Positions 11,509 through 21,337 of a stretch of DNA of 34,307 bases are shown here, in pieces. Position numbers and translations under genes: made by a program. The DNA is from Schoenoplectus triqueter. Lineage: Eukaryota > Streptophyta > Magnoliopsida > Poales > Cyperaceae. Below the pieces are notes generated by a model that searched no databases, was not told where the DNA came from, and saw only the letters and a program-made list of their open reading frames with translations. Every line of letters starts with the position of its first letter. Position 1 is the stretch's first letter. The DNA lies in NCBI GenBank assembly GCA_964058805.1, contig CAXKVV010000939.1, positions 1-34,307 on the forward strand, in the 5' to 3' direction.

Positions 11509-12336
11509 CTATAGTACTGTCAATTTGTTGTTTAGTTGGTGAGCACATGAAGCCACTGGTGTTTGAGACCAAATGTGATTAACCATCTGCACAAACTCTC
11601 GCAATCGCAACCAATAATTTTCAAAGCGAAAGAGATAAGTTTTTTGAAATTTAACCTCAGCAGTGAATATGATTGGACAATGATCTGAACTAGTATTTGG
11701 CAAGGCTCGTTGGGTTAAATTTGGCATAATTGAGTTCCAATATGTGGAAATAAGAAACCTATCAAGTTTTGCCATTGTTGGGTCATCTCTTTCATTTGAC
11801 CATGTAAATCGTCTACCATTTAGAGGGAGATCAATAAGATCCAGATTATTAATCAAGTCAGCAAAATTGAACATTCCCCTCCAATTTTGACTTGTTGTAT
11901 TCCTCTCATCTGGTGCTAAGGTGACATTGAAGTCACCGCATAGAACCCAAGGAATATTTTGTACCGGTTTGATATCTAATAATTCACCGAAGAAGTCATC
12001 TTTTAAGATAGTTGTGGATGGCCCATATACTCCAGTAAAGATGAGATTTTGATCTCCATTTACTATTTGAAAAGTCACACAGACTGAAAATCTCTTAATT
12101 GAGTGAGAGATGTACTTGATTTTATTCTCAGACCAAGCAATAAGAACACCTCTTGTGCCATCAGAATTTAACACCTTAAAATTTGAAAGCCTTCTTCCGC
12201 AAATTTGAGTTAGTATTCTATCATCAATCGAGTCCAATTTTGTTTTCTGAAAACCAATGATATCTGACTTTTCCATCAAAATTGTTTGCCGAACTGTCAA
12301 TCTTTTGTTTTTATCCTTCAAACCCTGACGTTCCAA
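11509..12336 (-). pseudogene. LINE ORF2 endonuclease domain (APE type), degenerate
   Basis: The 275-residue frame carries the exonuclease-endonuclease-phosphatase fold of plant LINE ORF2. Visible motifs are GDFN at residues 134-137, FTWSN near 177-181, LDRFL near 191-195, and the C-terminal SSDHCPI at 216-222. Just upstream, another frame reads SWNVR, the usual start of this domain, so a one-base frameshift separates the true N-terminus from the open frame. The expected QETK motif, whose Glu binds the catalytic metal, reads QKTK (residues 30-33), so the endonuclease would be inactive even without frameshifts. It nicks target DNA in living elements. Confidence 0.85.
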
Positions 12337-12421
12337 CTTAAGGAAGAGAGATTAATATTATAATCCATAATATAAACCAATTAACAACTTGCACTAGCAC
12401 TTCTGGCACTTCAATCTTCAG

Positions 12422-12501
12422 GAATAAGAAGGGTACCATCTTCGTTAATAGGTACCTTAATCAGCTCCTTTATTATTCTTTAATAAGAAGGGTACCATCT
12501 T
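12422..12501. repeat. Short direct repeat AATAAGAAGGGTACCATCTT
   Basis: The 20-bp block AATAAGAAGGGTACCATCTT occurs near 12423 and again near 12482, about 60 bp apart. The first copy continues into TCGTTAATAGGTACC and the second into the LINE target duplication. It sits at the LINE 5' edge, so it may reflect a rearrangement at integration. Confidence 0.6.
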
Positions 12502-12845
12502 GCTTTTATTATTCTTTTGAGATAAAAATGCATATTAAATATTTGGACTTTAAATATATTCATTAAAGATTTGACAAACAGATATCAATCAATCTTTCAC
12601 AGAGTGAATTGCCTTGGTCATTTATGAAAGCTTTCTTCTTTTCTTGCCCTTATTATTTGTATTTTCTTTTCCAGATAAACTTAATCCATAACAATACTTA
12701 AATTAGTTATCTAAGGACTAGGAGCTGTCATAGTATTACTGCTTTATTTCGACTGGCCTGCGACAGATTTTTTTTATTTTAGTAAATAAAATAAATAAAT
12801 ATAGCAAACTGGCCATCTCTCTCCTCACTTTTACATAAATAGTCA

Positions 12846-12868
12846 GACCCGAGTTTGAAACTCGGGTC
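12846..12868. repeat. Palindrome GACCCGAGTTT-g-AAACTCGGGTC in left MULE arm
   Basis: This is a perfect 11-bp-arm inverted repeat around one central base. Related palindromes recur at 14548-14566, 14582-14598 and 14779-14799 within the same element. Confidence 0.85.
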
Positions 12869-13104
12869 CGGGTTTTTTTTTTTACATTTGTGTGTTATAT
12901 TAAAAATAAAACACAACAGTCAGTAGATTGATCTAAAATATTACAACAAAAATTAAAATAAAATTTTATAAAGCCAAATATAAGCACGATTAATACATTG
13001 TTCTAAAATAGTGTCAAATAAATTAAAATATTACAATAATAATTAAAATTCAATTGTTCTGGTAAATATAACAATAAAAAACATAAACACACTGTTAATC
13101 TAAA

Positions 13105-14280
13105 TCATACTCTGTTGGAATGAGCTCGACCTCGAGTTGGCAGCCTGTTAATACGACCCTCAATTTCATCCATAACCATTGGAATGCGTATCTTCCTTCT
13201 CATTCCTTTGTTGATTTTTGCTGGATCTGGCCTGATTACCGGACCATTGTAAATTGGTCAATCTCGTTTATTGCCATAACTACGCCAATGACCAGACTAT
13301 GTGTTAATGTAGTACTGTATGGTATAATATGGACTAACGTACTGAGTGTAATCCAGCCTTCTGAATGAACAAACAACAATCAAGTGATCGTATGGGATGC
13401 CGATCAATTGCGATTTCTGACACCAACAATTACCAATTCCCGTCATGACTAATTCAACCTCATATTTTATTTCACCCATTTGTCCCTATTATTTCAAATA
13501 GAAATAATAAATTATTACTTAAATTTTAAAATTAAATAAAAAATTATATAAGCATAGAATATTACCATCTCGATAATGTCATTTCTGTTGTAAAAATCGT
13601 AGTTGTTGATACCCCAATCCAGTGGTATGACATCGTAAATTCTCCCCTTTATCACTGCGATGTTTTATCATTTCGGTGACCTTTTGGGAGAATACCAAAT
13701 CTTGGGTTTCCCAAGCTGCTGCAATTTGTCGACGCTGATAGAACCACTCAACACATTTGTGCTACGTGTTCTTGACGATAGCACATATCGGAAGTTGTCT
13801 GGTGATCCTGAACACATTGTTCTGTGATTCTGAACCATTGCTTCTCATTATTCCCCACCGATTGAGACACCCGTCTAGATGTTGTGCTCATTACTGGATT
13901 ACTACTTCCAGGAATACTAGTTAGATCATAGTTATCAGAACTGGATATTGGTTCGGATTCAACTACTAGCTCCAGTGTTTTATACCCGGGTAAGTGGTAC
14001 GGAGTTGTTGTTTTAATCATTCCCAAATTTCATCAGAAATAACTCCAAATAAGCTATAAAAAAAACCACTCGAACATGCTGGGGCAGTGTTGATCTGTGC
14101 ACTAATGCTGATATTGAATTGGCCAGGGAGCAATTCCAAACCAGCATGAATCTGCCTCTTCAAGTCACGAAAATTGATTGCCTCGTCGGTAGAAAATGTG
14201 CACGAGGCTTGAATATCGTAATCCGTTCCATGAGAAGTTTTCAAGCTTTGACCTCCGTGATACACATTGATCAGCAACAT
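13105..14280 (-). pseudogene. MULE (mudrA-like) transposase lacking its catalytic core
   Basis: The N-terminus (14280-14020) reads MLLINVYHGGQ, then INFRDLKRQIHAGLEL and SLFGVISDEIW, the opening module of plant MULE proteins. A one-base loss after DEIW shifts the frame to MIKTTTPYHLPGYK (to 13748). The next recognisable part is already the C-terminal region: CVEWFYQRRQIAAAW (about 13740), a probable intron (about 13565-13484), then a SWIM-type finger, NCWCQ with GIPYDH, where the usual Cys of CxH is Tyr. The tail ends HSNRV at the TGA 13107-13105. The DDE-type transposase domain between the two parts is missing. The protein cannot be catalytic, but the ends may respond to an intact relative. 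Confidence 0.85.
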
Positions 14281-14547
14281 TTTCGTCTCTACAGTATGAA
14301 TGATAAACCCTATTGTTAGTGTATTTTAATTTTACAGCAAAAATTAATAGTCCAAATAGAAAAAAAAAACATACAACGTTGATGATACGAGAGTGGTGAA
14401 TACGGATCGAACCTGAATCTGTTGAAAAATAAATTTTCAGTTTGAAGCTCTTGCAACAGTAACAATGACGATTTTGAAGAAATGGTTAGCTGAAGGAAGA
14501 TGAAAAAGAAATGTACTGGGTGTGCTATATAATAGCATGATGCTGGG

Positions 14548-14598
14548 ACCGAGTTTAAAACTCGGTTTCAGGTGTACTGAGCCGAGTTTAAAATTCGG
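14548..14598. repeat. Two adjacent CCGAGTTT/AAACTCGG palindromes
   Basis: ACCGAGTTTaAAACTCGGT (14548-14566) is a perfect 9-bp-arm palindrome. CCGAGTTTaAAATTCGG (14582-14598) follows 15 bases later with one mismatch. Both lie just inside the right MULE arm, upstream of the transposase start on the minus strand, where promoter or transposase-binding sites would be expected. Confidence 0.8.
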
Positions 14599-14893
14599 TC
14601 CAGACACCTGCAATTTTTAAATGTACTAGGTGTGTTTATTTTATTTTTTATTGTAATATTTTAGATCAATCTACTGACTGTTATGTTTTATTTTTAATAT
14701 AACACACAAACGTAAAAAAAAAATTAAACTCGGGTCCAGGTAAATTTTTTATTTACGTTTCTGTGTAAAAAAACCCGGACCCAAGTTTCAAACTCGAGTC
14801 TGACTATTTATGCAGAAGTGAGAAAAAAAAATGAACAGTTTGCTATATTTATTTGTTTTATTTACTAAAATAAAAACAAAATGAACCTGCGAA

Positions 14894-15139
14894 CTTCAAT
14901 TCCATAACGGTGGCTCACAACCGTAGTACATAGCATAGCACCTCATTTGCTGAGATTTTCTGTACATAAACAGGGATGTGTCCAGAAATTTCACTATTGA
15001 AATAATATCGTTGCTAAGCTACCATACTTGAAAACAGTATCAAGCTGAACTGGTATATCAAGTACAATGATATCAATTAGTCTCAAAAGCGCATTTTCAG
15101 TAATTATGTTTCTTTAGCTACCAAAATAAGTTTTTCTTC
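14894..15139. other. Intergenic spacer, nothing recognised
   Basis: The spacer lies between the MULE target duplication and the second LINE fragment. No frame, repeat or RNA gene was recognised. Confidence 0.5.
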
Positions 15140-15502
15140 TCACAGCATGTCATCATAAAAACTCCGAAGATCAACATTCGGTACCATGACAATGTTCGCC
15201 TTGATAATTTGGTACGAACACAATGTCCGCCTTGTTAATTTACTGGAGACTAAATCACGTTCATAGAATTTCTGAACCATTCCCATAATGTCATATTTCA
15301 TTTGCGGCCAATACTTGTGTAGGACTTTATAATTCGGAAGCCCATGTTCTGTAAAAGGGGCCTTAAGCTGTGTCAGGTCCATGGGGCACGGATATCGGGA
15401 TATGTATGGCGCATTCTCTTTCTCCACAACTTGGCAGAGACTGCCAAGGGTCGTCTCTACATAAGAGGAATAAGAGGAGGTGAGAGGGTGATTGGAGAAC
15501 AT
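15140..15502 (-). pseudogene. Probable second LINE reverse-transcriptase fragment
   Basis: The 120-residue frame includes LKAPFTEHGLPNYKVLHKYWP followed by DIMGMVQKFYE and SSKLTRRTLC. This resembles the plant LINE RT stretch KAPGPDGLPA..F..KYW....D....V..F...G.L...LN.TL, with the PGPD core changed. No flanking endonuclease or YADD box is present, so it is at best a short relic. It is on the same strand as the LINE at 8.5-12.5 kb but is not collinear with it. It could instead be an unrelated unknown gene; the match rests on weak motif resemblance. Confidence 0.4.
15180..15242. repeat. Tandem repeat of about 31 bp
   Basis: Two adjacent copies of GGTAC..., then ACAATGT(T/C)CGCCTTG, then (A/T)TAATTT occupy about 15180-15241 and differ at a few bases. 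The duplication lies within the 15140-15502 frame and would duplicate about ten residues. Confidence 0.65.
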
Positions 15503-15913
15503 CCTATGTTAATTTTGTTAAGAATCATTTACCCCCATTAACAATATTAACCTCTTCATTTTCCCCTCCCTCTGCCATCACTTTTCTTTCCAACTCAGAA
15601 GCACAACCTAAGAGTACTTGAACCAGCACAAATTTAAAAATAATTTGTTCTCCATTAATAACGCATAATTAACATGTTCCCAGTTGTCAAAGATCAAAAT
15701 TTTCTAAAGGTTGGAACTTCACCTGCATTGACCCCAGTTGTCTAAATAGGGCCAGCATGGGCATACCAGCAGGAACAATTAGCATCAATATGGCTTAAAT
15801 AAATGTGTCAATAACTAGCTCGAAACCTACATATTCATGCATCTAATGCATGTAAATATCAAAGTATTTACAAGTGATAACTAAACCATCATAAAAAATC
15901 TGACAATTTATCT
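15503..15913. other. 3' flank of CLPS1
   Basis: This stretch covers the presumed 3' untranslated region of the minus-strand CLPS1 gene (immediately left of 15914) and intergenic DNA. A short palindrome, CATGCATctaATGCATG, lies at about 15837-15853. No canonical AATAAA could be assigned with confidence, and no other gene is visible. Confidence 0.4.
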
Positions 15914-17563
15914 TCAGCAGCCGCCACTTGCTGGTTCAATTGTGCTTAAAAGACCGTTGCGCCTGAGCTGGGTGCAGTACTCCTCTGCCTCAGCCTGGGA
16001 GCAAATAATTACAACTGATAGCCCGTTATAATGGGCCTCTTGCATTATATTTACAGCATTGTCAACGGTCATGCCTGGGATTACCTTCATCAAGACCTGA
16101 ACAACATACTCTCTCCTGTTGATATCATCATTGTGTAAGATAACCCTATATGGTGGTGTCATTTTCTTTCTTTTCCTGAAATTTGAAATTAGCAAATTTT
16201 CTTAAGTGACAGCTGTATGAATGTAAGAGCCAAAGAAAATGGATCTGTGGAAAAATAAAGAAAAAGAATAAGAAAATAATTTTTGCACGTATATCAAAAA
16301 AACAAACACGGGATGATGACAATCTATTATTCAAACCCCAACCAATATGAGCACTGTTGGATTCATAGAAACATAAAAAATGATAAAATTGTGCATAATT
16401 ATTCAGAAACAAATTCAATCCATTTGGACCAACAACAACAATTTTCACCACAAAATCAGATTCATGTCAATATTTATTCCATGTAAGTTTGTCTCATTCC
16501 TTTACCCTTTTTAGTTACATTGAAAATAGTTGAAATGAATAATGATTTAAATAAAGTTAGACAAGTTTAATAGACGTTTACAAAGTTACCCAAAAATTGT
16601 TTGACTTTCAGTTAAAGATAGGGAGTTTCATGAAAAATAGTATTAATATCAAGTAACTTTATAGAAAGTTCTCAAAAATCAAATAAAAGCAAGATGAGTT
16701 GGTTGTTTACTTGAGATCAAATTCAGATTCACGCCCTGGGGGGGTTTTTTCTTTGACAGGTCGATCCAACACACCACCTCCTTTGCCCGGTGCAGTTGCT
16801 GACAAGGCAATTACTGTACCCCGACTTAGGCTCAGCAGTTGTCCCTTGTACAGTGAAAACTTATCCCCTTAAAATATAGGACAGAGAGTAAGAACTTGAA
16901 ACTGTTTTTCAAGATTTACAGAAATGATAAAAAGATTGGTTTACTATCAGTGAGATAAACCTTCAATTGAAGTACCAGCTTTGAACATATTTAAAATTTA
17001 TTTGGCTCTCAAAGTAAACATGAATGTTGATCGCGACAGCTCCAATGAGCACTATAATAAGCAACTCTAAAAGTTTCTTATTGGCAAAACATAAAATGAA
17101 AAGAGAAGATAAAGTATATTAACACCAATTGGCATGATTGGTACTAAAGTCTGGTATCAGATTCTCCAGTCAGGTCCTTTGAAAAGAGGTCCAAAAAACA
17201 AGCAATTCTGTCACTTCTTACAAACATTAAATTGGATTACTCAGAATTAATGAAATCAGCTAAAATATACCGTTCAATACTGAAGACATGAAAGATAACT
17301 AAATTCACTTCGGAAATAAGAAAATTCAAGCACCAGTCCACAAATCTGAACTCAGATTAGTTATTTACCCTCAAATTGCCCATAGGGAATGCAGGATAAA
17401 ATAAATAAGCGGAAGCTACACTTTCTTACACGTTATAGATAATGAATTCAGAAACTAACGAAGTAGAAAAAACGGAGAAAGGGAAGGAGATACCTGATTT
17501 AGAATATAAGAAGCGATTCGGCGAGAAAGGGATTCGATTATAGATAGCCATCTCCACGGCCAT
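15914..17563 (-). CDS. CLPS1: ATP-dependent Clp protease adaptor ClpS, chloroplastic (3 exons)
   Basis: ClpS binds proteins with destabilising N-terminal residues and hands them to ClpC in the chloroplast stroma for degradation by Clp protease. Exons are 17563-17494, 16867-16711 and 16175-15914, encoding 162 residues, close to the Arabidopsis length. The start has an in-frame TGA upstream. Residues 1 to about 45 form a basic, Ser-rich transit peptide. The linker GKGGGVLDRPVKE and ESEFDLK precedes the core (81-162), which contains PPYRVILHNDD. N91, D92, D93, M120 and H124 correspond to the bacterial N-degron pocket. MKVIPGMTVDNAV and MQEAHYNGLSVV are typical. Donors are GT and the last acceptor is CAG. 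Intron 1 appears to use an AAG acceptor (16870-16868); an in-frame CAG alternative would drop 18 residues. Confidence 0.93.
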
Positions 17564-17940
17564 ACTGATCGAACCAGCAGGCAGCAGCAATCCTCAACTC
17601 GCTCTTCTTATTTTTCTTCTTCTTTGCTCTTTGTTTTCTCTTTTTCTCTCTTTGTTCTCTCTTTTTCTTCCTTGGAGACCCTGCGCTCCGAAAATCCCAC
17701 ACAATCACACAATTTTTTGTGGAAGAAAGATGACGAACAAAAAGAAAAGAAAAAAAAAAGAGTGAAAAGATTTTAATCAGTACAGCTGCGATTTCTCTGT
17801 TCGATCTCGGTCTCACATGCGTTGACAAAGTAAAACGAGAAGAACAGTTAATTCGGCTCAATAGGCCCGTAAAGTTTTACTATTAACAGGCCCTTTTACG
17901 GGTCTTTTACGGCCCATAAAATCAACTCAAACTTTACTAC
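17564..17940 (-). promoter_or_regulatory. CLPS1 5'UTR and promoter region with site II-like element
   Basis: Directly upstream of the ATG the coding strand is strongly purine-rich (GA/AAG runs, about 17600-17700), as in many plant leaders. Farther up, TGGGCC on the coding strand (17911-17916) matches site II elements bound by TCP factors in housekeeping and organelle-protein genes. Two further GGGCCT cores occur near 17863 and 17888. No convincing TATA box was seen. An open frame covering 17538-17861 overlaps the start in another frame and is not real. Confidence 0.5.
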
Positions 17941-19277
17941 ACTGACTTCAAATAGAAGTGTCAATGAATCATATCGGATCATTATTATTTTATTATTATT
18001 TTTATTTTAAACCCAACTCAACTAGATTTGGACCAAAAAAATGTTAATCCATATCTAATCTAACTGGATTACGGATCGACTCGATTTAACCCGTGCAAAA
18101 TAATTAATTATTTTAAAAAATTAAATAAAATTAATTTATAATTAATCTGAATGAATATATATATTTAAGTTTTAATTAGTACTAAATCATAAAATTACTT
18201 TAAAAAATATAATTAATCGGATCGAGCTGAGGATATAAGTTTTTTTTTTTCATTTTTATGATTTTTTTATTTATTTGAAAATGTATTGTCAAGATTAACA
18301 AAATAACCCATTTTCAAGGGATCCCTTCCCTACAATCATATTCATTTTTGTTTTAATTTTTCAAATATGAACACAAATGTAGATATTTCCGAGTATGAAT
18401 ACAAATACTGATAATGTGTATATAAACTATGTCAAAGATAAATATAAAATTTATTTAAAATTTATAAAATCTAATGAAACGTATAATAAAATAAGTTTTT
18501 TAATATTATTATTTATTTAAAAGTATATTACTAATTTTCAAAATTTTAAACTTCATAATATCAATTCAAGTATAATGGAGAATAATATTTTAAACTTCAT
18601 AATTTTGAGTCTTTACTTTTATTGTAGATGATATATGCGACTGACAATGGTTATCGTGACAATTTTGTCAGTAAAATCTTGAATAAATTCAAAAGAAATA
18701 TTTACAAAATCATAAAAATAGAAAATTTTGTATACATATCGTTGAACCTACATATTTTATTATGTTTCAAATCTCATACAATTTAATTGTCATTTGCTAA
18801 CACATCAAAGACCACTAATTTCAAATTGCAAATATGATATATATTTTCTGACAATAAAAAAACAAATATCTTTAAAATTTTAAAAATGCAAATTAAAGTC
18901 GTCTTCATATAATAATAATAAATTAATGAGCTGTAGGCTGTCCGACCTCAAGACATTTCAACTTTGTTATCAAGTAAAACAGTTATTCATTGCCATGCTT
19001 CTTGTAGAGACTATATATACATGATATTTATATAGTAGTAGACAACATTGCAAACCAATCATTCTGATATCATGCCGTGTACAAAATATTAGGCATTACA
19101 ATTCCGTCAGTTTTTGGTTCTTCAAAATGATTTTTTACTCAAACTAAAAGTTCATTGAACGAGCTGAACCCCTTAATTAAAACCAAATTACAGAATAATA
19201 AAACTGTGAACTTGATAAAGAAGCAAGGAAAATTGTTGCAGAAAAGAAATGAAAATTACAAATTCACATGAACTCGG
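17941..19277. other. AT-rich intergenic DNA between PSRP3 and CLPS1
   Basis: No gene is supported. At about 17955 the sequence AGAAGTGTCAATGAATC resembles the end of a hAT-type MITE (compare 24296), and ATCGGATC/GGATCGA motifs follow, but no opposite end was found. The remainder is low-complexity A/T DNA. The rightmost part holds the presumed 3' untranslated region of PSRP3. Confidence 0.45.
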
Positions 19278-20626
19278 TTACATTGTAGTCGTAGGGGCTC
19301 CACTCTGCTGCCAGAGATTAATGATATCAGTCGCTTGATTAAGCAAGATAATCATTCTCTTTTGCGAAACCCAACGTTTCTCCTCCAGCACAGCCTTCAG
19401 CTCCTCCCAAGCATCCTTCCTTGGCCAAAAGTAATATGGTGTGAGTGGTATACTTCCTTGACTGCCCGGTACAACCTATCAAAAGAACAATATAAAACCA
19501 ACATTAATGAACCACAATAGGTGTCTTAGTGTATTAGTTTTCTTGTCCAATGAATGTATGAATGTCGGACCTGTTAAACTACAACTTATAGGAAGGAGTA
19601 CTACTCATGATAATTGCTACTGGATCGGTATTTTGCATATTACTTACTCCACCATTGCAATTACTACCAAAACATACCTAAATTTCATCAGCTGATTTTG
19701 ATGTAACATCTGATTTTTAGATTATGTCAAATGTGGACGCACTTCTTTCCATAATGAAAATAAGTTCTGTATCTACAGATCAGAAAGGTAATTTCTTTTG
19801 GTAAAGCTTCATGAGTTAGCTGCTAGTTTTTGTAATTTCACATAAATTTGTATTTTTTTTCCTTCATAATTGATTGTAATTTGTGGACAACCCAAAATTC
19901 AGGGCAAATTGTGAAACCAAGAAATGCCCTGTTTGTCTTTGTTTTTTTTTCATAAATAATGAAATTGATGGAATAAATTTCTCAGACAGAACTAGGTAAA
20001 TGAAACTAAAAAAGAATTAGGCAATCAAAATAATTTGGATCACCTTCTCCAACGCGAGACCTATGTTCTTCTCCATCCAAATAAATTTGAGCACCATGTG
20101 AGCCCGAATGGCCCTCTCATCTTCTTCATCGTAATATTCATCTTCGTCATATTCTTCATCATCGTAGTAATCTTCTCCCAGCTCTCCTCCCTCTTCTAGA
20201 AGCTCATAACTCTCACCACTGTCTCCTTCTGCCGCTTCCACCTGAAAAATTCCAGCCCGAGACCCGTTCGATGAAATGCCGCAATCAAATAAAGAGAGAA
20301 GTAGAATAGTAATGGCTCAAATACAAATGTTAATAAATTTAAAGAACGAATACCTCCACAGGTCCAGATTCCGATTCTTCCTCTGCCACGCCTTGTTCTA
20401 CCTCTTCAAATTCGTCATCCAGTTCAGGGGAATCAGCTCCAGCGGCCAATTGAAACCTTCTAGAAAGGCGAGATGGCTGGAAAGAAGCGACAAGAGAGGG
20501 TCCAGAGCTGGTGGAAGAAACAGAAACAGAGAGATGTCTCCGTTCGAGGAAACCGAGACGATGTGAGGTGAAGGTGGAGGTGGGAGCAAGAGAGGTAAGA
20601 TGGGGAACGGATAGAGAGAGGAACAT
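19278..20626 (-). CDS. PSRP3: Plastid-specific 30S ribosomal protein 3 (PSRP-3, Ycf65-like; 3 exons)
   Basis: PSRP-3 is a component of the chloroplast small ribosomal subunit, the nuclear version of algal and cyanobacterial Ycf65. Exons are 20626-20354, 20241-20044 and 19475-19278; both introns are phase 0 with GT donors and CAG/TAG acceptors, giving 222 residues. Residues 1 to about 62 are Ser/Arg-rich with few acids, a transit peptide. Residues 66-133 are strongly acidic, with Asp/Glu/Tyr runs, as in land-plant PSRP-3. The Ycf65 domain covers about 138-213: [16 protein letters not shown], then [17 protein letters not shown] and [14 protein letters not shown]. It ends SGAPTTTM. The last exon is too short for easy gene calling, but its frame and motifs are unambiguous. 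Confidence 0.95.
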
Positions 20627-20810
20627 TTTCGCTCTCAGCTTTCTTTGCTCTGGTATGTTATGTTATCTGAGATTAGTAGATAGCACTGGAGAGAGAGTGC
20701 CAGAGAGAAAATTAATGGAGAACTCATTGGGCTTCTATTTCATTTGGGCTTAACTGGCCTGAAACTTTCTTTAGATAGAAACTATTTTGGGCTTGAGTGG
20801 GCCTGAGGCT
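20627..20810 (-). promoter_or_regulatory. PSRP3 promoter with four TGGGCY (site II) elements
   Basis: Four TGGGCT/TGGGCC motifs lie at 20728-20733, 20745-20750, 20788-20793 and 20798-20803, all in the plus direction and 102-177 bp upstream of the ATG. Clustered site II elements drive genes for ribosomal and organelle proteins through TCP factors. The leader just upstream of the ATG is purine-rich, and no clear TATA box was seen, which is usual for such promoters. Confidence 0.6.
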
Positions 20811-21337
20811 TCTTGACGAAAGTTTCAGGTGGTCTCCTGTTGATTACGAATTGCAGACGCCCAGGAAAATACCCAGCTGCTAAGTTTTCATAATTAATGA
20901 AATAGATAAATTTATTTTTTTTCATTTTACAGATGATAAAAATCCTAGTGAGTAATATTTGTATTCAAAATCCTAGTGATCTAGTTGTGACTAATATCGT
21001 GAAAGTCTATATATAGATTATATATATTATGCTGACTTGAAGGACGATCAATGCTAAAAAATATTTTAGCATAAAATTAAGTCAAAATTAACTTCTGAAT
21101 GCTAATTACAGACTACAAAATTCAATGAGTTTTCAACATAAACAATACCGATGGATTTAAAATGTTCCCTAATGTTGCAGTTTTGTTCAACATGCAGTCA
21201 AATAGTTGTGTATTATAACTTCAGCATTCTTTATATAAAGTTATAAAATACGTACCTTTTTTTTCCTTGCAGAATGTGTGTTTATGTGCAATATATGAAT
21301 TCATCGGGGCAATTAACGGGCTAGATATATATTAGAT
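20811..21337. other. Intergenic spacer, nothing recognised
   Basis: This is AT-rich DNA upstream of PSRP3. No frame, repeat pair or RNA gene was recognised. Confidence 0.5.

Larger units (their letters stand above)
8541..12498 (-). mobile_element. 5'-truncated LINE (L1-type) retrotransposon
   Basis: Reading on the minus strand, an endonuclease domain, a reverse transcriptase with YADD box, a zinc-finger-like C-terminus and an A-rich tail follow in the correct order for plant L1 LINEs. The tail (complement of the T-rich 8532-8560) comes after the ORF2 stop at 8756. A 12-bp direct repeat, CTTGCTTTTATT, flanks the element (8529-8540 and 12499-12510) and is a plausible target duplication, although low in complexity. 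Nothing resembling ORF1 (gag) remains. Only about 160 bp precede the endonuclease, which fits 5' truncation during insertion. Many stops and frameshifts show that it is dead. A hAT MITE interrupts the RT region. Confidence 0.85.
12765..14884 (-). mobile_element. MuDR-like element (MULE) with long terminal inverted repeats
   Basis: Terminal inverted repeats of about 200-250 bp enclose the element: left about 12765-12967 and right about 14637-14884. Shared blocks include TTATTTTAGTAAATAAAA, ATATAGCAAACTG, ATAAATAGTCAGAC and the CAGTAGATTGATCTAAAA block. Nine-base flanks GCCTGCGAC (12756-12764) and ACCTGCGAA (14885-14893) match at 7 of 9 positions, the target size expected for MULEs. Inside is a minus-strand transposase remnant. 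The right repeat contains an extra segment of about 70 bp with a second CGGGTCC block, so the arms are unequal. At about 2.1 kb this is an internally deleted derivative. Confidence 0.85.

Noticed and set aside
16146..16451. 101-codon minus-strand frame
   Set aside because: It lies in CLPS1 intron 2 and enters exon 3 in the wrong frame; the Phe-rich translation is intron polypyrimidine sequence.
17538..17861. 107-codon minus-strand open frame over the CLPS1 start
   Set aside because: It overlaps CLPS1 exon 1 in another frame; its Lys/Arg/Ser-rich translation is just the purine-rich leader read as codons.
17955..18240. hAT-type MITE starting GTGTCAATG
   Set aside because: Only one end is recognisable; no inverted partner or target duplication was found.
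20276..20753. Plus-strand frames opposite PSRP3
   Set aside because: They are antisense shadows of PSRP3 exon 1 and its promoter; the minus-strand frame has clear ribosomal-protein homology across three exons.
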